Shown here: positions 53,206 to 63,780 of the stretch, piece after piece | How positions within the stretch are numbered: the first letter of the stretch is position 1 | Layout of the letters: the number at the start of each line of letters is the position of its first letter | Origin: Actinostola sp. cb2023 | Lineage: Eukaryota > Cnidaria > Anthozoa > Actiniaria > Actinostolidae | DNA: 64,000 nt | Reading direction: 5' to 3' | Assembly: GCA_033675265.1 (NCBI GenBank) | Contig: JAUJYZ010000724.1 | Coordinates: 20,001-84,000 of the forward strand | The notes under the pieces: generated by a model | Databases searched by the model: none | What the model was told of the DNA's origin: nothing | What the model saw: the letters and a program-made list of their open reading frames with translations, nothing else | Position numbers and translations under genes: made by a program

Positions 53206-53393
53206 CATTTGCAGAATATGTTCCTAAATTCCTGTCTAAATTCCGGCATTCTAAATGCGTACACAACTAGATTTAAAAACGAGTTGCTTTACACATCAAT
53301 ATAGTCACAACTACTCCTTCAATTGTAGGAGTGGGGTGGATGGAAACCACCACGTCATTTACTGTCTTTGGGAGCCAAGTTCCAACACAGGTA
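53206..53393 (-). pseudogene. GPCR fragment (TM6 to helix 8), type II-like
   Basis: Minus-strand translation gives TWLPKTVNDVVVSIHPT (TM6 end and ECL3; compare TWLPKTITDVV in the 48.4-49.4 kb receptor), then after a small frameshift SFLNLVVYAFRMPEFRQEF and RNIFCKCL-stop. The match ends abruptly at about 53393 where unrelated repeat sequence (CAGGTAGCCCAAGC) begins, and the 100-bp satellite begins on the other side. A truncated pseudogene. Confidence 0.82.
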
Positions 53394-54170
53394 GCCCAAG
53401 CTCACTGTTTGTGGCTATCTTTCGTGTTTTAGGAGATAAAAACTATAATGTGAAGTCACGTGACCTATTTTGCATATTATCTCCTAAAACACGAATGATG
53501 GCCCAGCTGTTAAGGCTGATCTTTAAAGAACACATTAAGGCAACACTAAAACTGCAAAAACATCTTTAGTTCCTTTTGTCCCCATTGGCCCATTTTGAAA
53601 AAGGTGATTTATGACGTCACGTGTCACGTGACAAGTCCCAAACCACCAAAATACCACCAAAATGATAAGTTCGACGAAATATGTCATATGGCATAAAATT
53701 GTTTCATTTGCTTATATGTAACTCTATTAAGGCAATTTCAAGTGAATAGCAGATACTCCTGGCCTTACGTGGCCTGAGTGTTTTCCGTCAGGCTTTATAT
53801 CCCATATTTCCCATCTCCAATTACGAATTCTAGGGCAATATACAGATATTGCCCTCATTCCAGGGCAATCTACAGATATTGTCCTCATTCCAGGGCAATA
53901 TACAGATATTGCCCTCATTCCAGGGCAATATACAGATATTGCCCTCATTCCAGTGCAATCTACAGATATTGCCCTCGTTCTATGCTTTCCCGGTTATATT
54001 TATGTCGGCAATAGACTTAGAAATTTTAGACTTGGCGAATTTTGAAGAAAAAAATATTTTGATAAGTCGAATCGAGAATCGAACCCCGGCCCTTCCGATT
54101 ACTTGCACCTAGACTAATGTGCTTACCGATGGAAGTTTCGATACAAAAATCCTTTTGACTCTTTTCGCGA
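53394..54170. repeat. Small inverted repeats and a palindromic 30-bp tandem repeat
   Basis: 53421-53440 (TTCGTGTTTTAGGAGATAAA) pairs with 53473-53496. 53830-53980 has five copies of a 30-bp unit CAGGGCAATATACAGATATT plus GCCCTCATTC whose core GGGCAATATACAGATATTGC is nearly self-complementary. No gene. Confidence 0.75.
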
Positions 54171-54177
54171 ACCTAAT

Positions 54178-54856
54178 TACTCGGGCTTCCTGTGGAAGGC
54201 CCGAGTCTAAAAATGCAGGCTGTTCTTCTTTTTCGTCGTCACGTTTCTACGCCAAATCTGCAAGTGGTCACCATAGCGCATGCGTGTTTTACCGCTGACG
54301 GCACGGTACTAAATCACGGGGCCATGCTAATCTTCTCGGTATCGTTCTAAGTTTAGTATACAGAAGTTGTGGTCAGCAGCTTATCAACGAAATTCAAGAT
54401 GGCGGACGTACGTAACGATAAATCAAATCACCAGTCTATTCAAAAAAGGATTCTGCAGTGCTCCCTTGCTCGAGCCAGTCGAGTTGTTCATTAATATTAA
54501 CTGCTTCGAGTTAAATATGCAACTAGGCTAGATAATATTTTTTGGCCTTGCAATTCTGTCTGAAAGTGTATTTCTAACAGATATCTGTGGCTTGGTAAGA
54601 ATCCGTAATTTTATTGATGAGTTTGTGAAATCGTTTCTTGCAAGGAAATCGAACTGTGTTTCGCCAGCTGTCAGCTCGCAGTGTCAGTGTTGAAGCTAAT
54701 TACGTATGCATGCTCTACTGAGTCACGCAACGAGTGACCAAACACTGTTTTCTGCAACAATTTTCTGAAATAGACTTCTGTATGATGATACAAATAAGCT
54801 ATTAGGTTTCACATTTAAAATCTATCAAAACAGCTTATTTTAAAAGAAGCCCGAGT
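54178..54856. mobile_element. TIR element carrying a U6 snRNA-like segment
   Basis: Ends ACTCGGGCTTC and GAAGCCCGAGT are inverted. Just inside the left end CGGGCTTCCTGTGGAAGGCC recurs at 59.92 kb (with the same following CTCTAAAAATGCAG), so the terminus belongs to a family. No transposase ORF. Target duplication not identified. Confidence 0.5.
54317..54361 (-). ncRNA. U6 snRNA-like fragment (pseudogene)
   Basis: The minus strand matches the central part of U6 snRNA (about 39 of 42 positions by my memory of the consensus), including GAGAAGATTAGCATGGCCCC and ATACTAAA ... GAACGATAC. The ACAGAGA box reads ACCGAGA. Neither the 5' stem-loop nor the 3' half is recognisable, so it is a fragment, not a functional gene. 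Confidence 0.65.
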
Positions 54857-55016
54857 TCACGCTAGTAGAGCGTCTAGTTATCATTATAGTTATACAGAAT
54901 TGAAAGGCAATTGTTTGACATTTCCTCATGGGAATTTTGGAACAATAATCACAGTAATTGCGTCCTTTGGGATTGTTTTATGTGCGAAAACCTTGTCAAT
55001 CATGTAATAAGACAGT

Positions 55017-55061
55017 TAATTACCTCAAACGACCGGCAATAAGCCCATACATCCCTCGGGC

Positions 55062-55103
<42 letters not shown>

Positions 55104-55582
55104 ACTCCCAATAATTACATGATATATATGTGCGGCTGTACATGGTCCAGGTTTTGGGCCATTTTTATTCACTAATCCAGGTTAAATGAACGCATAAAAA
55201 TCATTAATCCAGGTTATAGCCTAAAAACATTTATTAATTTTTAATAATTTGCATAATGTGGTATCGGCGTTTCAGTAAAACTCCGCATGAACAATAATAA
55301 TGGCGTCAGTCAGACGTAAAGGTGTTGGAGTGTTAGTCTGGCAAAATATCCTGACGAATGCATCGTGGCAGATCGTCAATAAAAATTCGTAAATCCAGGG
55401 TTTTTTATTTGGGAAATTCGTAAATCCAGGTTTTCGAGTGACAAATTCCAAAAACAGGGTCCAGGTCTGAACATCTCGCCGCACATACCTAACCATTTTT
55501 TAACCAAGTACCCCCCCCCCCCCGGGTCGGGCCTACGGTCCTCGGGATGTATATGGCTTATTGCCTCCGTTCTCGGTAATTA
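55017..55582. mobile_element. TIR element with polyG / polyC inner ends
   Basis: Left end TAATTACCTCAAACGACCGG, CAATAAGCCCATACATCCCT, then CGGGCCC and a G run of about 38 followed by TACTCCC. Right end GTACC then a C run of 14 and CGGGTCGGGCC, CTCGGGATGTATATGGCTTA, TTGCCTCCGTTCTCGGTAAT. The two ends are inverted repeats of about 50 bp. Interior has ATCCAGGTT-type repeats (55145-55440). No coding sequence. Confidence 0.65.
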
Positions 55583-56533
55583 ACTCTTACAAAATAGGGT
55601 ATATAATTTCCCTCGAGTCTTAGATAGGGTCCACTTTTTATCGATATGTCTTGAACAGAGTATGAATTTTCAAGATGTCGCTGTCTTAGATAGGGTCAGG
55701 GTTTACGGACCCCAGCGGGACACCCCTATCAAAACCCAGAACAAGTAGGTAAAGGCTTGTTTCCATAACCCAAACCGCCCTTGGCCGACCAAACGATAGA
55801 AGGAATCTATTGTGTTACTGCATCGTTCTATTGTTCTATATTAACAAATGACCAAATGAAATGTTGGCGTGACTGAGCGATTTGCGTTGACATGTACTTA
55901 AAGTACATGTATAGCCATAAGTTCGAATCAAGTTGCTGCTGAATTTGTAATTGCTGTAAAATGGAGTCAAATTCACTGGAGAAAAGAGTGCCGGAATACA
56001 TGCCATTTTTTATATAAATCAGTCAAATGATATAAGTAGTCTATTGAGAGTTTGGGGGACTCAGCGCACACCCGGTTGCTTATAATTACGAGAGGTTCGA
56101 ACTTTAGGTATTTTGGAAAACTGGTCGCTTGGTAGAGGTACAAATGTATTTCATTTTGGCAGAGATATTTGTAGACTTGTGCACATCAGCTAGAAATGTG
56201 ACTTTTCCAGTCATTTACGGCTATCTTTTTTGAAAGAAATCCTTGTAAGAGACGCTTGCGGTGTCTTTTGTTCTCTGTATTTCCCCGGCGTTTATTTAAA
56301 ATTGAAGTTTTAGAGGGGGCGTTTATTAGAGGCGCCGTATATTTCGAAACTCCATATTTTGCCTCTGAAACGTTTCCCGAGTCATCACAATACGATGAAA
56401 AACATAAGACAATGTACGAACTCAGTTTTTGGTGACAGTAACATGAAGTACACCACGTGAGCTCTAGCGCCGAATCGGTGAATCGAAAATGACCGTTTTC
56501 TTTCAGATAGTTATGGCAAATACTGATTTTACA
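55583..56533. other. Repeat-derived spacer
   Basis: 55690-55748 (GGTCAGGGTTTACGGACCCC, GGGACACCCCTATCAAAACC) recurs at 59837-59895, in both cases near AGTA(C) and C/G runs. The remainder is unique with no gene. Confidence 0.5.
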
Positions 56534-57033
56534 TTTTATTATAGGATGTTACTAATACAAGGAATGGGGAATGGGGAATGGCGAATGGCGAATGAGGAAT
56601 GGGGAATGGGAGACTGGGGACGAGTGGTCAGCGGTAGTTGCCTTTAAAAGTGTCATGGCTGCTGTTACTGCTGTTACGAAGTCCTTGTGTGGAGTATATT
56701 TCGTGAGAAATATAAAAATATCGGTTAAAAGTTCATGTCCAACTAGAATACATATGCATATATTGTATTATCTTCTATTAATTAATTGGGTTGTAGTTTT
56801 TTTATCGTTCCATTGCATTGGTTGGAGATCAATCACATACAAGATCAAGAGAAGAGGGATCGTGACGGAAAGTATAACTTTCGGTATTTGGCTCTGTATT
56901 CAGCCAGTGACTATTCAGTATATAATTGAATTAATTATAAATTGAATTTAGTTACTTTTTAAAAGGAGTTATATTTGCACCTATTAGACACAAAAGCCAA
57001 TGACACTCACTTGGAAATATTAAACAAGTTTAT

Positions 57034-57530
57034 TCAGAGTTAAGCTTATTAAAAACTTAAAGTGCCTATCACCCCTGTGACATTGTTTTAAAAAATCTAT
57101 TCAATATAAGCTGAATAGTTGGTGGGTTCAGTATTTTGTGATTTGAACCCTGCGTTTATGAGTTATAGAGGTTTGAAATCTCAATATGCAAATTTGATGA
57201 CGTCTACTAAGACTCATTTATTATACAAAAACGCCCTTGTGCTGATTATTGACATTTGAAAACTTACAGAATATGTTCACAGTCTTTATAAATGATTTTA
57301 TAACTTTTTCACCATTTCAAAAAATAAGCTCTTCTTGAAAATGTCTAAATAAGTTATGGCAAATTCCTGGGTTGACGTCATCAAATTTGCATATTGAGAT
57401 TTCAAACCTCTATAACTCATAAACGCAAGGTTCAAATCACAAAATACTGAGCCCACCACTATTCAGCTTATATTGAATAGATTTTTGAAAGAATCTCACA
57501 GGGGTGATAGGCACTTTAAGCTTACATTAA
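57034..57530. mobile_element. MITE nested in the left arm of the Mutator-like element
   Basis: Sequence absent from the right arm (which reads straight from AAACAAGTTTA into ATAGTCTTCATACTG on the complementary strand). The insert is itself a foldback: AAAGTGCCTATCACCCCTGT, ATCTATTCAATATAAGCTGA, CTCTATAACTCAT... pair with 57355-57525. Arms about 150 bp. A TTA-type duplication at the junctions is possible. Confidence 0.7.
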
Positions 57531-58265
57531 TAGTCTTCATACTGAATGTTAAGTTTTTCACTGAACTGTACAGTTATGTAAAGCTAGCACATAAGTGTGA
57601 GCACTGTATTACATTGTATATTTGAATTGCAAATTTAAAATTAAAAAAACTCAAGATTACATATAAAATTGGTATCAAAAATTAATTGCATTCCTATATA
57701 ATCAACAACAAAATCAAATAGAAATCATAAAATGCATCTGTATGCTGAGTAATGTGAACTAGAATAAAATATAACTACAACAGTAATCAAACATCAGGAT
57801 GACTTGTTATACTGAATAGTGCAACGTCTATACTGTACGTCTGGATGATTTCTCACATAATCATATTCATTTTGAAATCACTAGTAAATCCTGCAATCTG
57901 ATTGGCTAAAAATGGTGCGATTAAATCATTAATTGCACTATTTTTGGATCATTAATTGCACCAATTTTTTTTTATTTTTTATTTTCGCACAGAAACTCTA
58001 ATTTTATTAAATTCAAACGATTCTTCATAAAAAGTAATTCGTAATTTAGAATGAAAGAGTTGTATTTTAGGCATCAAAATTATTCTTATTATTGCAACTT
58101 ACCACCTAAATATAACGAGTGTATTTGAAAAAGATTTCAAAATGAATATGATTAATAGGTAATTGAACTTCGTGCCACTCAGTTCTATTACCATTACTTA
58201 TCATTGTCGAGTCAACATGATATCAGTTTTTAAATTGTGTTCTACATGTAGCAAATAACCCCAGT

Positions 58266-58300
58266 TTGGGGTGGGGGGGGGGGGGGGGGGGGGGGGTTGG
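58266..58300. repeat. Poly-G tract
   Basis: Run of G with few interruptions (GGGGTGGGGG...), in the centre of the Mutator-like element, followed by GGTTGGGGTTGGAGTTGGAG. Confidence 0.9.
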
Positions 58301-59312
58301 GGTTGGAGTTGGAGTTCCATACATAAGAGGATGGGGATGCTCATAGGACATTTTGAAAATGTCTCGTAAAAGGTATGAGGAGCATCCCTGCCCTTTTGAC
58401 ATGGGAGTCCTCTGAGTCACAGCTGAATATTTTGGAAAAGCTACTTTTTATTTAATTATGAAAGTGTTATATCCTAACATCACTGAAAACAATCTCAAAA
58501 CAATAAAACGTTTTTGTGAGAAAAAAACAAATTCATTGTGTAACTAACAATGGCACTTGTGCACTTGCATGTAAACAGATGCATTTTATGATTTTTATTT
58601 GATTTTGTTGTTGATTATATAGGAATGCAATTAATTTTTGATACCAATTTTATATGTAATCTTGAGTTTTTTTAATTTTAAATTTGCAATTCAAATATAC
58701 AATGTAATACAGTGCTCACACTTATGTGCTAGCTTTACATAACTGTACAGTTCAGTGAAAAACTTAACATTCAGTATGAAGACTATTTAAACTTGTTTAA
58801 TATTTCCAAGTGAGTGTCATTGGCTTTTGTGTCTAATAGGTGCAAATATAACTCCTTTTAAAAAGTAACTAAATTCAATTTAATTCAATTATATACTGAA
58901 TAGTCACTGGCTGAATACAGAGCCAAATACCGAAAGTTATACTTTAATACCGTCACGATCCCTCTTCTCTTGATCTTGTATGTGATTGATCTCCAACCAA
59001 TGGAACGATAAAAAAACTACAACCCAATTTAATAGAAGATAATACAATATATGCATTGTATTCTAGTTGGACATGAACTTTTTAACCGATATTTTTATGT
59101 TTCTCACGAAATATACTCCACACAAGGACTTCGTAACAGCAGTAACAGCAGCCATGACGCTTTTTAAAGGCAACTACCGCTGACCACTCGTCCCCAGTCT
59201 GCCATTCCCCATTCCTCATTCGCCATTCGCCATTCGCCATTCCCCATTCCCCATTCCCCATTCCCCATTCCTCATTCCCCATTCCTTGTATTAGTAACAT
59301 CCTTTTATTATA

Positions 59313-60162
59313 TGCTATTTGATTGGGAGTGCTACTGAAATGATGATTGAGCAACGAGTACCAAAAAATTGTAAATCTTTAGATTATAAAGCCAAAGAAC
59401 TTGTAGGTACATTCTACAGACATCGCAGCGTGACTACCTCGTTGCGTGACTAAACATGCATGCGTATTTAGATTTATGTATCAAGGGATTTTCTCTTCTA
59501 TTTGTATCTATTTGGGCAGCAAATGTTACTAAATTTAGCCAAGAAATAAAGTTCAATAGTTAATGAACATATGTGGTGCATTTCTTTTTCACTGCAAACA
59601 TAATTTCGTGTATATTTTTGGCACACAAAGTCAGTTGGGCAACAAGCCAACAGACAAAATCGATTTCACAAGGAGCGACAAGAGGTCATTTAAAGGGTCA
59701 TCTTTTTCTTCATTGTCATCATCGCTACCAGGTTTCACTTTGCACGAATTTGTGACACGACGACACCGTTTGCATTTTAAGACTCGTACTAGCCCGAGTA
59801 ATGAGGTCCTTTTGATGTATCCCATTTAGCCGCCACCGATAGGGTCAGGGTTTACGGACCCCAGCGGGACACCCCTATCAAAACCCAGACCAAGTACCCC
59901 CCCGGGAGCTGCTCATTAGTCGGGCTTCCTGTGGAAGCCCCGACTCTAAAAATGCAGAGCGGTCGTATTCTTCGTCTTTGGCTCCAAATCGCCTTTCTAC
60001 AGCGCATGCGCCCTGTGCCGGCCGCTAAGATAATCACCGAAGGCTCAAACCACATGGCTTATCAAGACGAGACATCGCACATCGTCCTCTTTCTTCACAA
60101 ACCTTGTCGAAGGAAGGTTATGTCGTCTTGTGATCGTGAGAAAAAAACCATTTGAACGAAGT
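59313..60162. other. Spacer with TE termini
   Basis: 59837-59900 repeats the 55.69-kb segment ending ACCCCCCCGGGAG. 59917-59990 repeats the CGGGCTTCCTGTGGAAGCCC terminus seen at 54.18 kb. Short ORFs here are not recognisable. Confidence 0.5.
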
Positions 60163-60799
60163 ATGTCTAACACGCTCATCTCACATACAAACTCACACAC
60201 CGTTAGCGGTAGACCTACTCTAAAAGATGTGGAGCGTTTTCGGACCAGGTCGTTCCGCGGACTCCAAATCATATCTGAAAAAGTCTTAAAGTCAAAATGT
60301 TATGAAATATCAAAAGCAAATGAGAAAACTGTGAACACAAACTACGAACAAAATGACAAAACAATGACTAATGACTTAATAACGAACTCTGAAGCTGAAA
60401 AGAACTACTCTGATTGCAAGAAAAGCACGAGCAAGACTGATCTTGATGACCTGAAACGAGTCGCCATATTGGATGAAACGAAAGATGATCGTCAACGAAG
60501 CAACTGGAAAAGTACTTATTCAGCACGTGGCTCCAGTCCTCACAGTAAATATCGTCATTCTTTTGTTTTGTTTCATTATTGTAGAAGCGATCGTTTATCT
60601 CGTCACGTCCTGTGTATGGAATTTCATGTATTCAGTAGAAGACATGGTAAATACTCTTGATGATGGCCCCTTGATGATTGTGATATACTCAGAGAAAGTT
60701 ATGGATCTAAGCAATGTACACAAGTATAATGATGTTATGGTGACAATAAATGTACAACAATTCAGATCGCGTTATGCAAAGTATGACCATTATAACTAG
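60163..60799 (+). pseudogene. Hypothetical single-pass membrane protein, probably frameshifted
   Basis: First frame from ATG 60163 (MSNTLISHTNSHTVSGRP): a hydrophilic Lys/Glu/Asn-rich stretch of about 105-120 residues. The second frame, overlapping from about 60473, contains a strong membrane segment VNIVILLFCFIIVEAIVYLV followed by about 60 residues ending YAKYDHYN. One indel near 60480-60530 would join a soluble domain to a TM segment and C-terminal domain. I do not recognise the family. It could equally be two exons with a small intron, or chance ORFs. Confidence 0.3.
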
Positions 60800-61295
60800 T
60801 AGTTTCTGGTAGAAAGTGAGGTGCTGCGAGTTGTGCACTGCCGTACATGTAGCTTTTAATGCATACATTTCATCAGGTACATGTCACAGGGTTTGTCCCT
60901 TGTTAGTGTGGCGCATTAACTGGTAAAAATAAATAAAATAATTAAATGCAGTATGGTATTGCTTAAATGCTAACACTATAACAATCTGGTCATAGACAGA
61001 GAGCTAGACTTTCAGCAGTCAGTGATCACTTTTATTCTCACCATTGCATAAAGTTTGTACTGACGATATGCAGTAATTAATACAAATATGGATTCAATGA
61101 AATAGAGAATATTATTGTTATTTACTGGCCAGATGTCAGGAAAGATGTTGAAGCCTCATAGTACACTGTCTTATAGAAGATAATGTTGTGTTGAATCCAG
61201 TAAATAATATTTATAGTTTTGATTCATAGAGTAGATGTATGTTGTAGTCTTCTGGGATATTAAAAAGTCATAGAGATTTGAACAAGTCATGAATA
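60800..61295. other. Intergenic, no feature recognised
   Basis: AT-rich unique sequence between the hypothetical gene and the foldback element. Confidence 0.5.
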
Positions 61296-63122
61296 CATTG
61301 TTATGGGGGCCCGTTCTGGTCAAAATTATGTTACTTATTTTTTCAATACCAGAATTAATATAACTAATGTTATAATTATTTTTTGGTCTTTTATAAATAA
61401 TTATATGTACTCTACGAATTAATTTTACGTGGTGCTACAATTAATTTTATGTGGTGCTACAATTATTTATGCCTTTTTTTTGTTCAGTTCTACTTTAATT
61501 AATTTTTCCTATGCACGAATTAATTTTTCCTATGCACGAATTAATTTTTCCTATGCACGAATTAATTTTTCCTATGCACGAATTAATTTTTCCTATGCAC
61601 GAATTAATTTTTCCTATGCACGAATTAATTTTTCCTATGCACGAATTAATTTTTCCTATGCACGAATTATTTAGCAAATCCCATATGGCATTGCGCGCCA
61701 TTGAACCACAGGTAGCCCAAACGTAGAATCAGTGGACCGTGACGTCATTGAATATTCCGTTGGATTTTCGAATGGTCGCAGGAATGAGCTCTTAGAAAGA
61801 CTTCAAAGGATATGAGATTCTCAAAAATGTCGTCATATCAGTAGTCTGATAATTAAAGAACACTTTGGTGTAGAAATCTGAGCAAGAAATTGTGTTTTTG
61901 AGTGGTTTTGAGCGATCCGAAAATTTCACCCGTTTCGAGCATACATGTTCAGTAGTTGGAAAGGTTTGCAACTCCGGCCACCAAATTCGCACGACCACTG
62001 TCGCTAAAAAAATAATATCTCCAAAACTACGCAAGCAACAAATATCGCTTTCCTACCAGATATTCTCAAATAAATGATCTTTATAATGAGCTTTTGTGCA
62101 AATTTTTGGGTCCACTATATGCCGATAAATAATTTTTTGAAGTTGGGGAAATCTACGAAAAGTTCGCCGTGGCCATCCGCAGTCATCAGGAAGGGAGGGA
62201 CCGATAGATTTGTTACCAAAAACTAAAAGCAAAAGACTCATCGAAAATCAGAAAGATGAACTATACCTCTGCTAAAACATACCGTAGTAAATTCAAATTA
62301 TATAGCATTTTCCCCAAATTCAAAAAAATATTTCTCGGCATATAGTGGACCCAAAAATTTGCACAAAAGCTCATTATAAAGATCATTTATTTGAGAATGT
62401 CTGGTAGGAAAGCGATATTTGTTGCTTGCGTAGTTTTGGAGATATTATTTTTTTTAGCGACAGTGGTCGTGCGAATTTGGTGGCCGGAGTTGCAAACCTT
62501 TCCAACTACTGAACATGTATGCTCGAAACGGGTGAAATTTTCGGATCGCTCAAAACCACTCAAAAACACAATTTCTTGCTCAGATTTCTACACCAAAGTG
62601 TTCTTTAATTATCAGACTACTGATATGAAGACATTTTTGAGAATCTCATATCCTTTGAAGTCTTTCTAAGAGCTCATTCCTGCGACCATTCGAAAATCCA
62701 ACGGAATATTCAATGACGTCACGGTCCACTGATTCTACGTTTGGGCTACCTGTGGCTCAATGGCGCGCAATGCCATATGGGATTTGCTAAATAATTCGTG
62801 CATAGGAAAAATTAATTCGTGCATAGGAAAAATTAATTCGTGCATAGGAAAAATTAATTCGTGCATAGGAAAAATTAATTCGTACATAGGAAAAATTAAT
62901 TCGTGCATAGGAAAAATTAATTAAAGTAGAACTGAACAAAAAAAAGGTATAAATAATTGTAGCACCACATAAAATTAATTGTAGCACCACGTAAAATTAA
63001 TTCGTAGAGTACATATAATTATTTATAAAAGACCAAAAAATAATTCTAACATTAGTGATATTAATTCTGGTTTGAAAAAATAAGTAACATAATTTTGACC
63101 AGAACGGGCCCCCATACATTGT
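61296..63122. mobile_element. Long-TIR foldback element with 6-bp target duplication
   Basis: Element 61302-63116 begins TATGGGGGCCCGTTCTGGTC and ends with the exact reverse complement, flanked by CATTGT on both sides (61296-61301 and 63117-63122). Arms of about 800 bp pair almost throughout, spacer about 160 bp (62150-62305). Each arm includes a 21-bp tandem repeat (TTAATTTTTCCTATGCACGA plus A), about nine copies left and six right. ORFs in the arms are mirror images of each other and look non-coding. Superfamily not assigned. Confidence 0.75.
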
Positions 63123-63780
63123 AGTCTGACAGAAGTAGATAACTCAAAACTCCTCTTCACCAAAAAAAACCAAGTACATGTAGATCAGTCTTGATCCAGT
63201 GTGTGATATTTTCTGTTTACATTGAGGCAAAGCATTATAGGAATGCCAGAGGGTAATGTTTTCAGCAGTTAAATGATGGCTTTGTAGCCAATCAATAAAG
63301 CAGTTCTGCAGTTTCACATAACGGAATTAAGCAGTATTGAAGATCGACTGAGTCCAATAAATAGGTTTTGTCCTTGTAAGTGATGATTTATCAATCCTTG
63401 ACAAGTTTCCTGTGCTCCATGCTTCAAAGTGTTCAAATATAATGCTTGAAAGATACCAGGTAGATGTATTGATGAAGTACACCAGGATGGATAGTTCAGT
63501 CCAAGTCCATATTTCATTAGTGAATCCAAATTATTGTTACTTTGTATTTGTGTTATCTGTGAACAAATATAATATAAAAAAAGTTACAAAGTGTGAGTTA
63601 AGCAATAATTATTATAATTTTAAGACAGGACAGAAAAAGATAGTGAAAAAAAAAACCCTACTTACCTAAAAATGAAGATATTACAAATGAGTAACAATAT
63701 AATAGTGATTTGTATCACCATTCTAATAACTGGAATGAATGTATTAATTCCCTTTATATAACTATCAAATGAATTTCATT
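63123..63780. other. Intergenic, no supported gene
   Basis: AT-rich; ORFs here have no recognisable features. Confidence 0.5.

Larger units (their letters stand above)
56534..59312. mobile_element. Mutator-like (long-TIR) element with 10-bp target duplication
   Basis: Element 56544-59302 starts GGATGTTACTAATACAAGGA and ends with its reverse complement. It is flanked on both sides by TTTTATTATA (56534-56543, 59303-59312), a perfect 10-bp target duplication. Arms run to about 57740 and from about 58570 (about 700 bp each excluding a nested insertion). Long TIRs with 9-11 bp duplications are the mark of MULEs. No transposase ORF is visible in the 830-bp centre, so it is non-autonomous. Arms contain GAATGGGG minisatellite near the ends. 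Confidence 0.75.

Noticed and set aside
56571..56945. 124-codon ORF in the arm of the Mutator-like element
   Set aside because: Starts in GAATGGGG minisatellite, and the equivalent frame is not conserved in the opposite arm.
61429..62669. ORFs in the 61-63 kb element (NFSYARI repeat and mirror-image frames)
   Set aside because: They are readings of the 21-bp tandem repeat and of the two inverted arms, without coding signatures.
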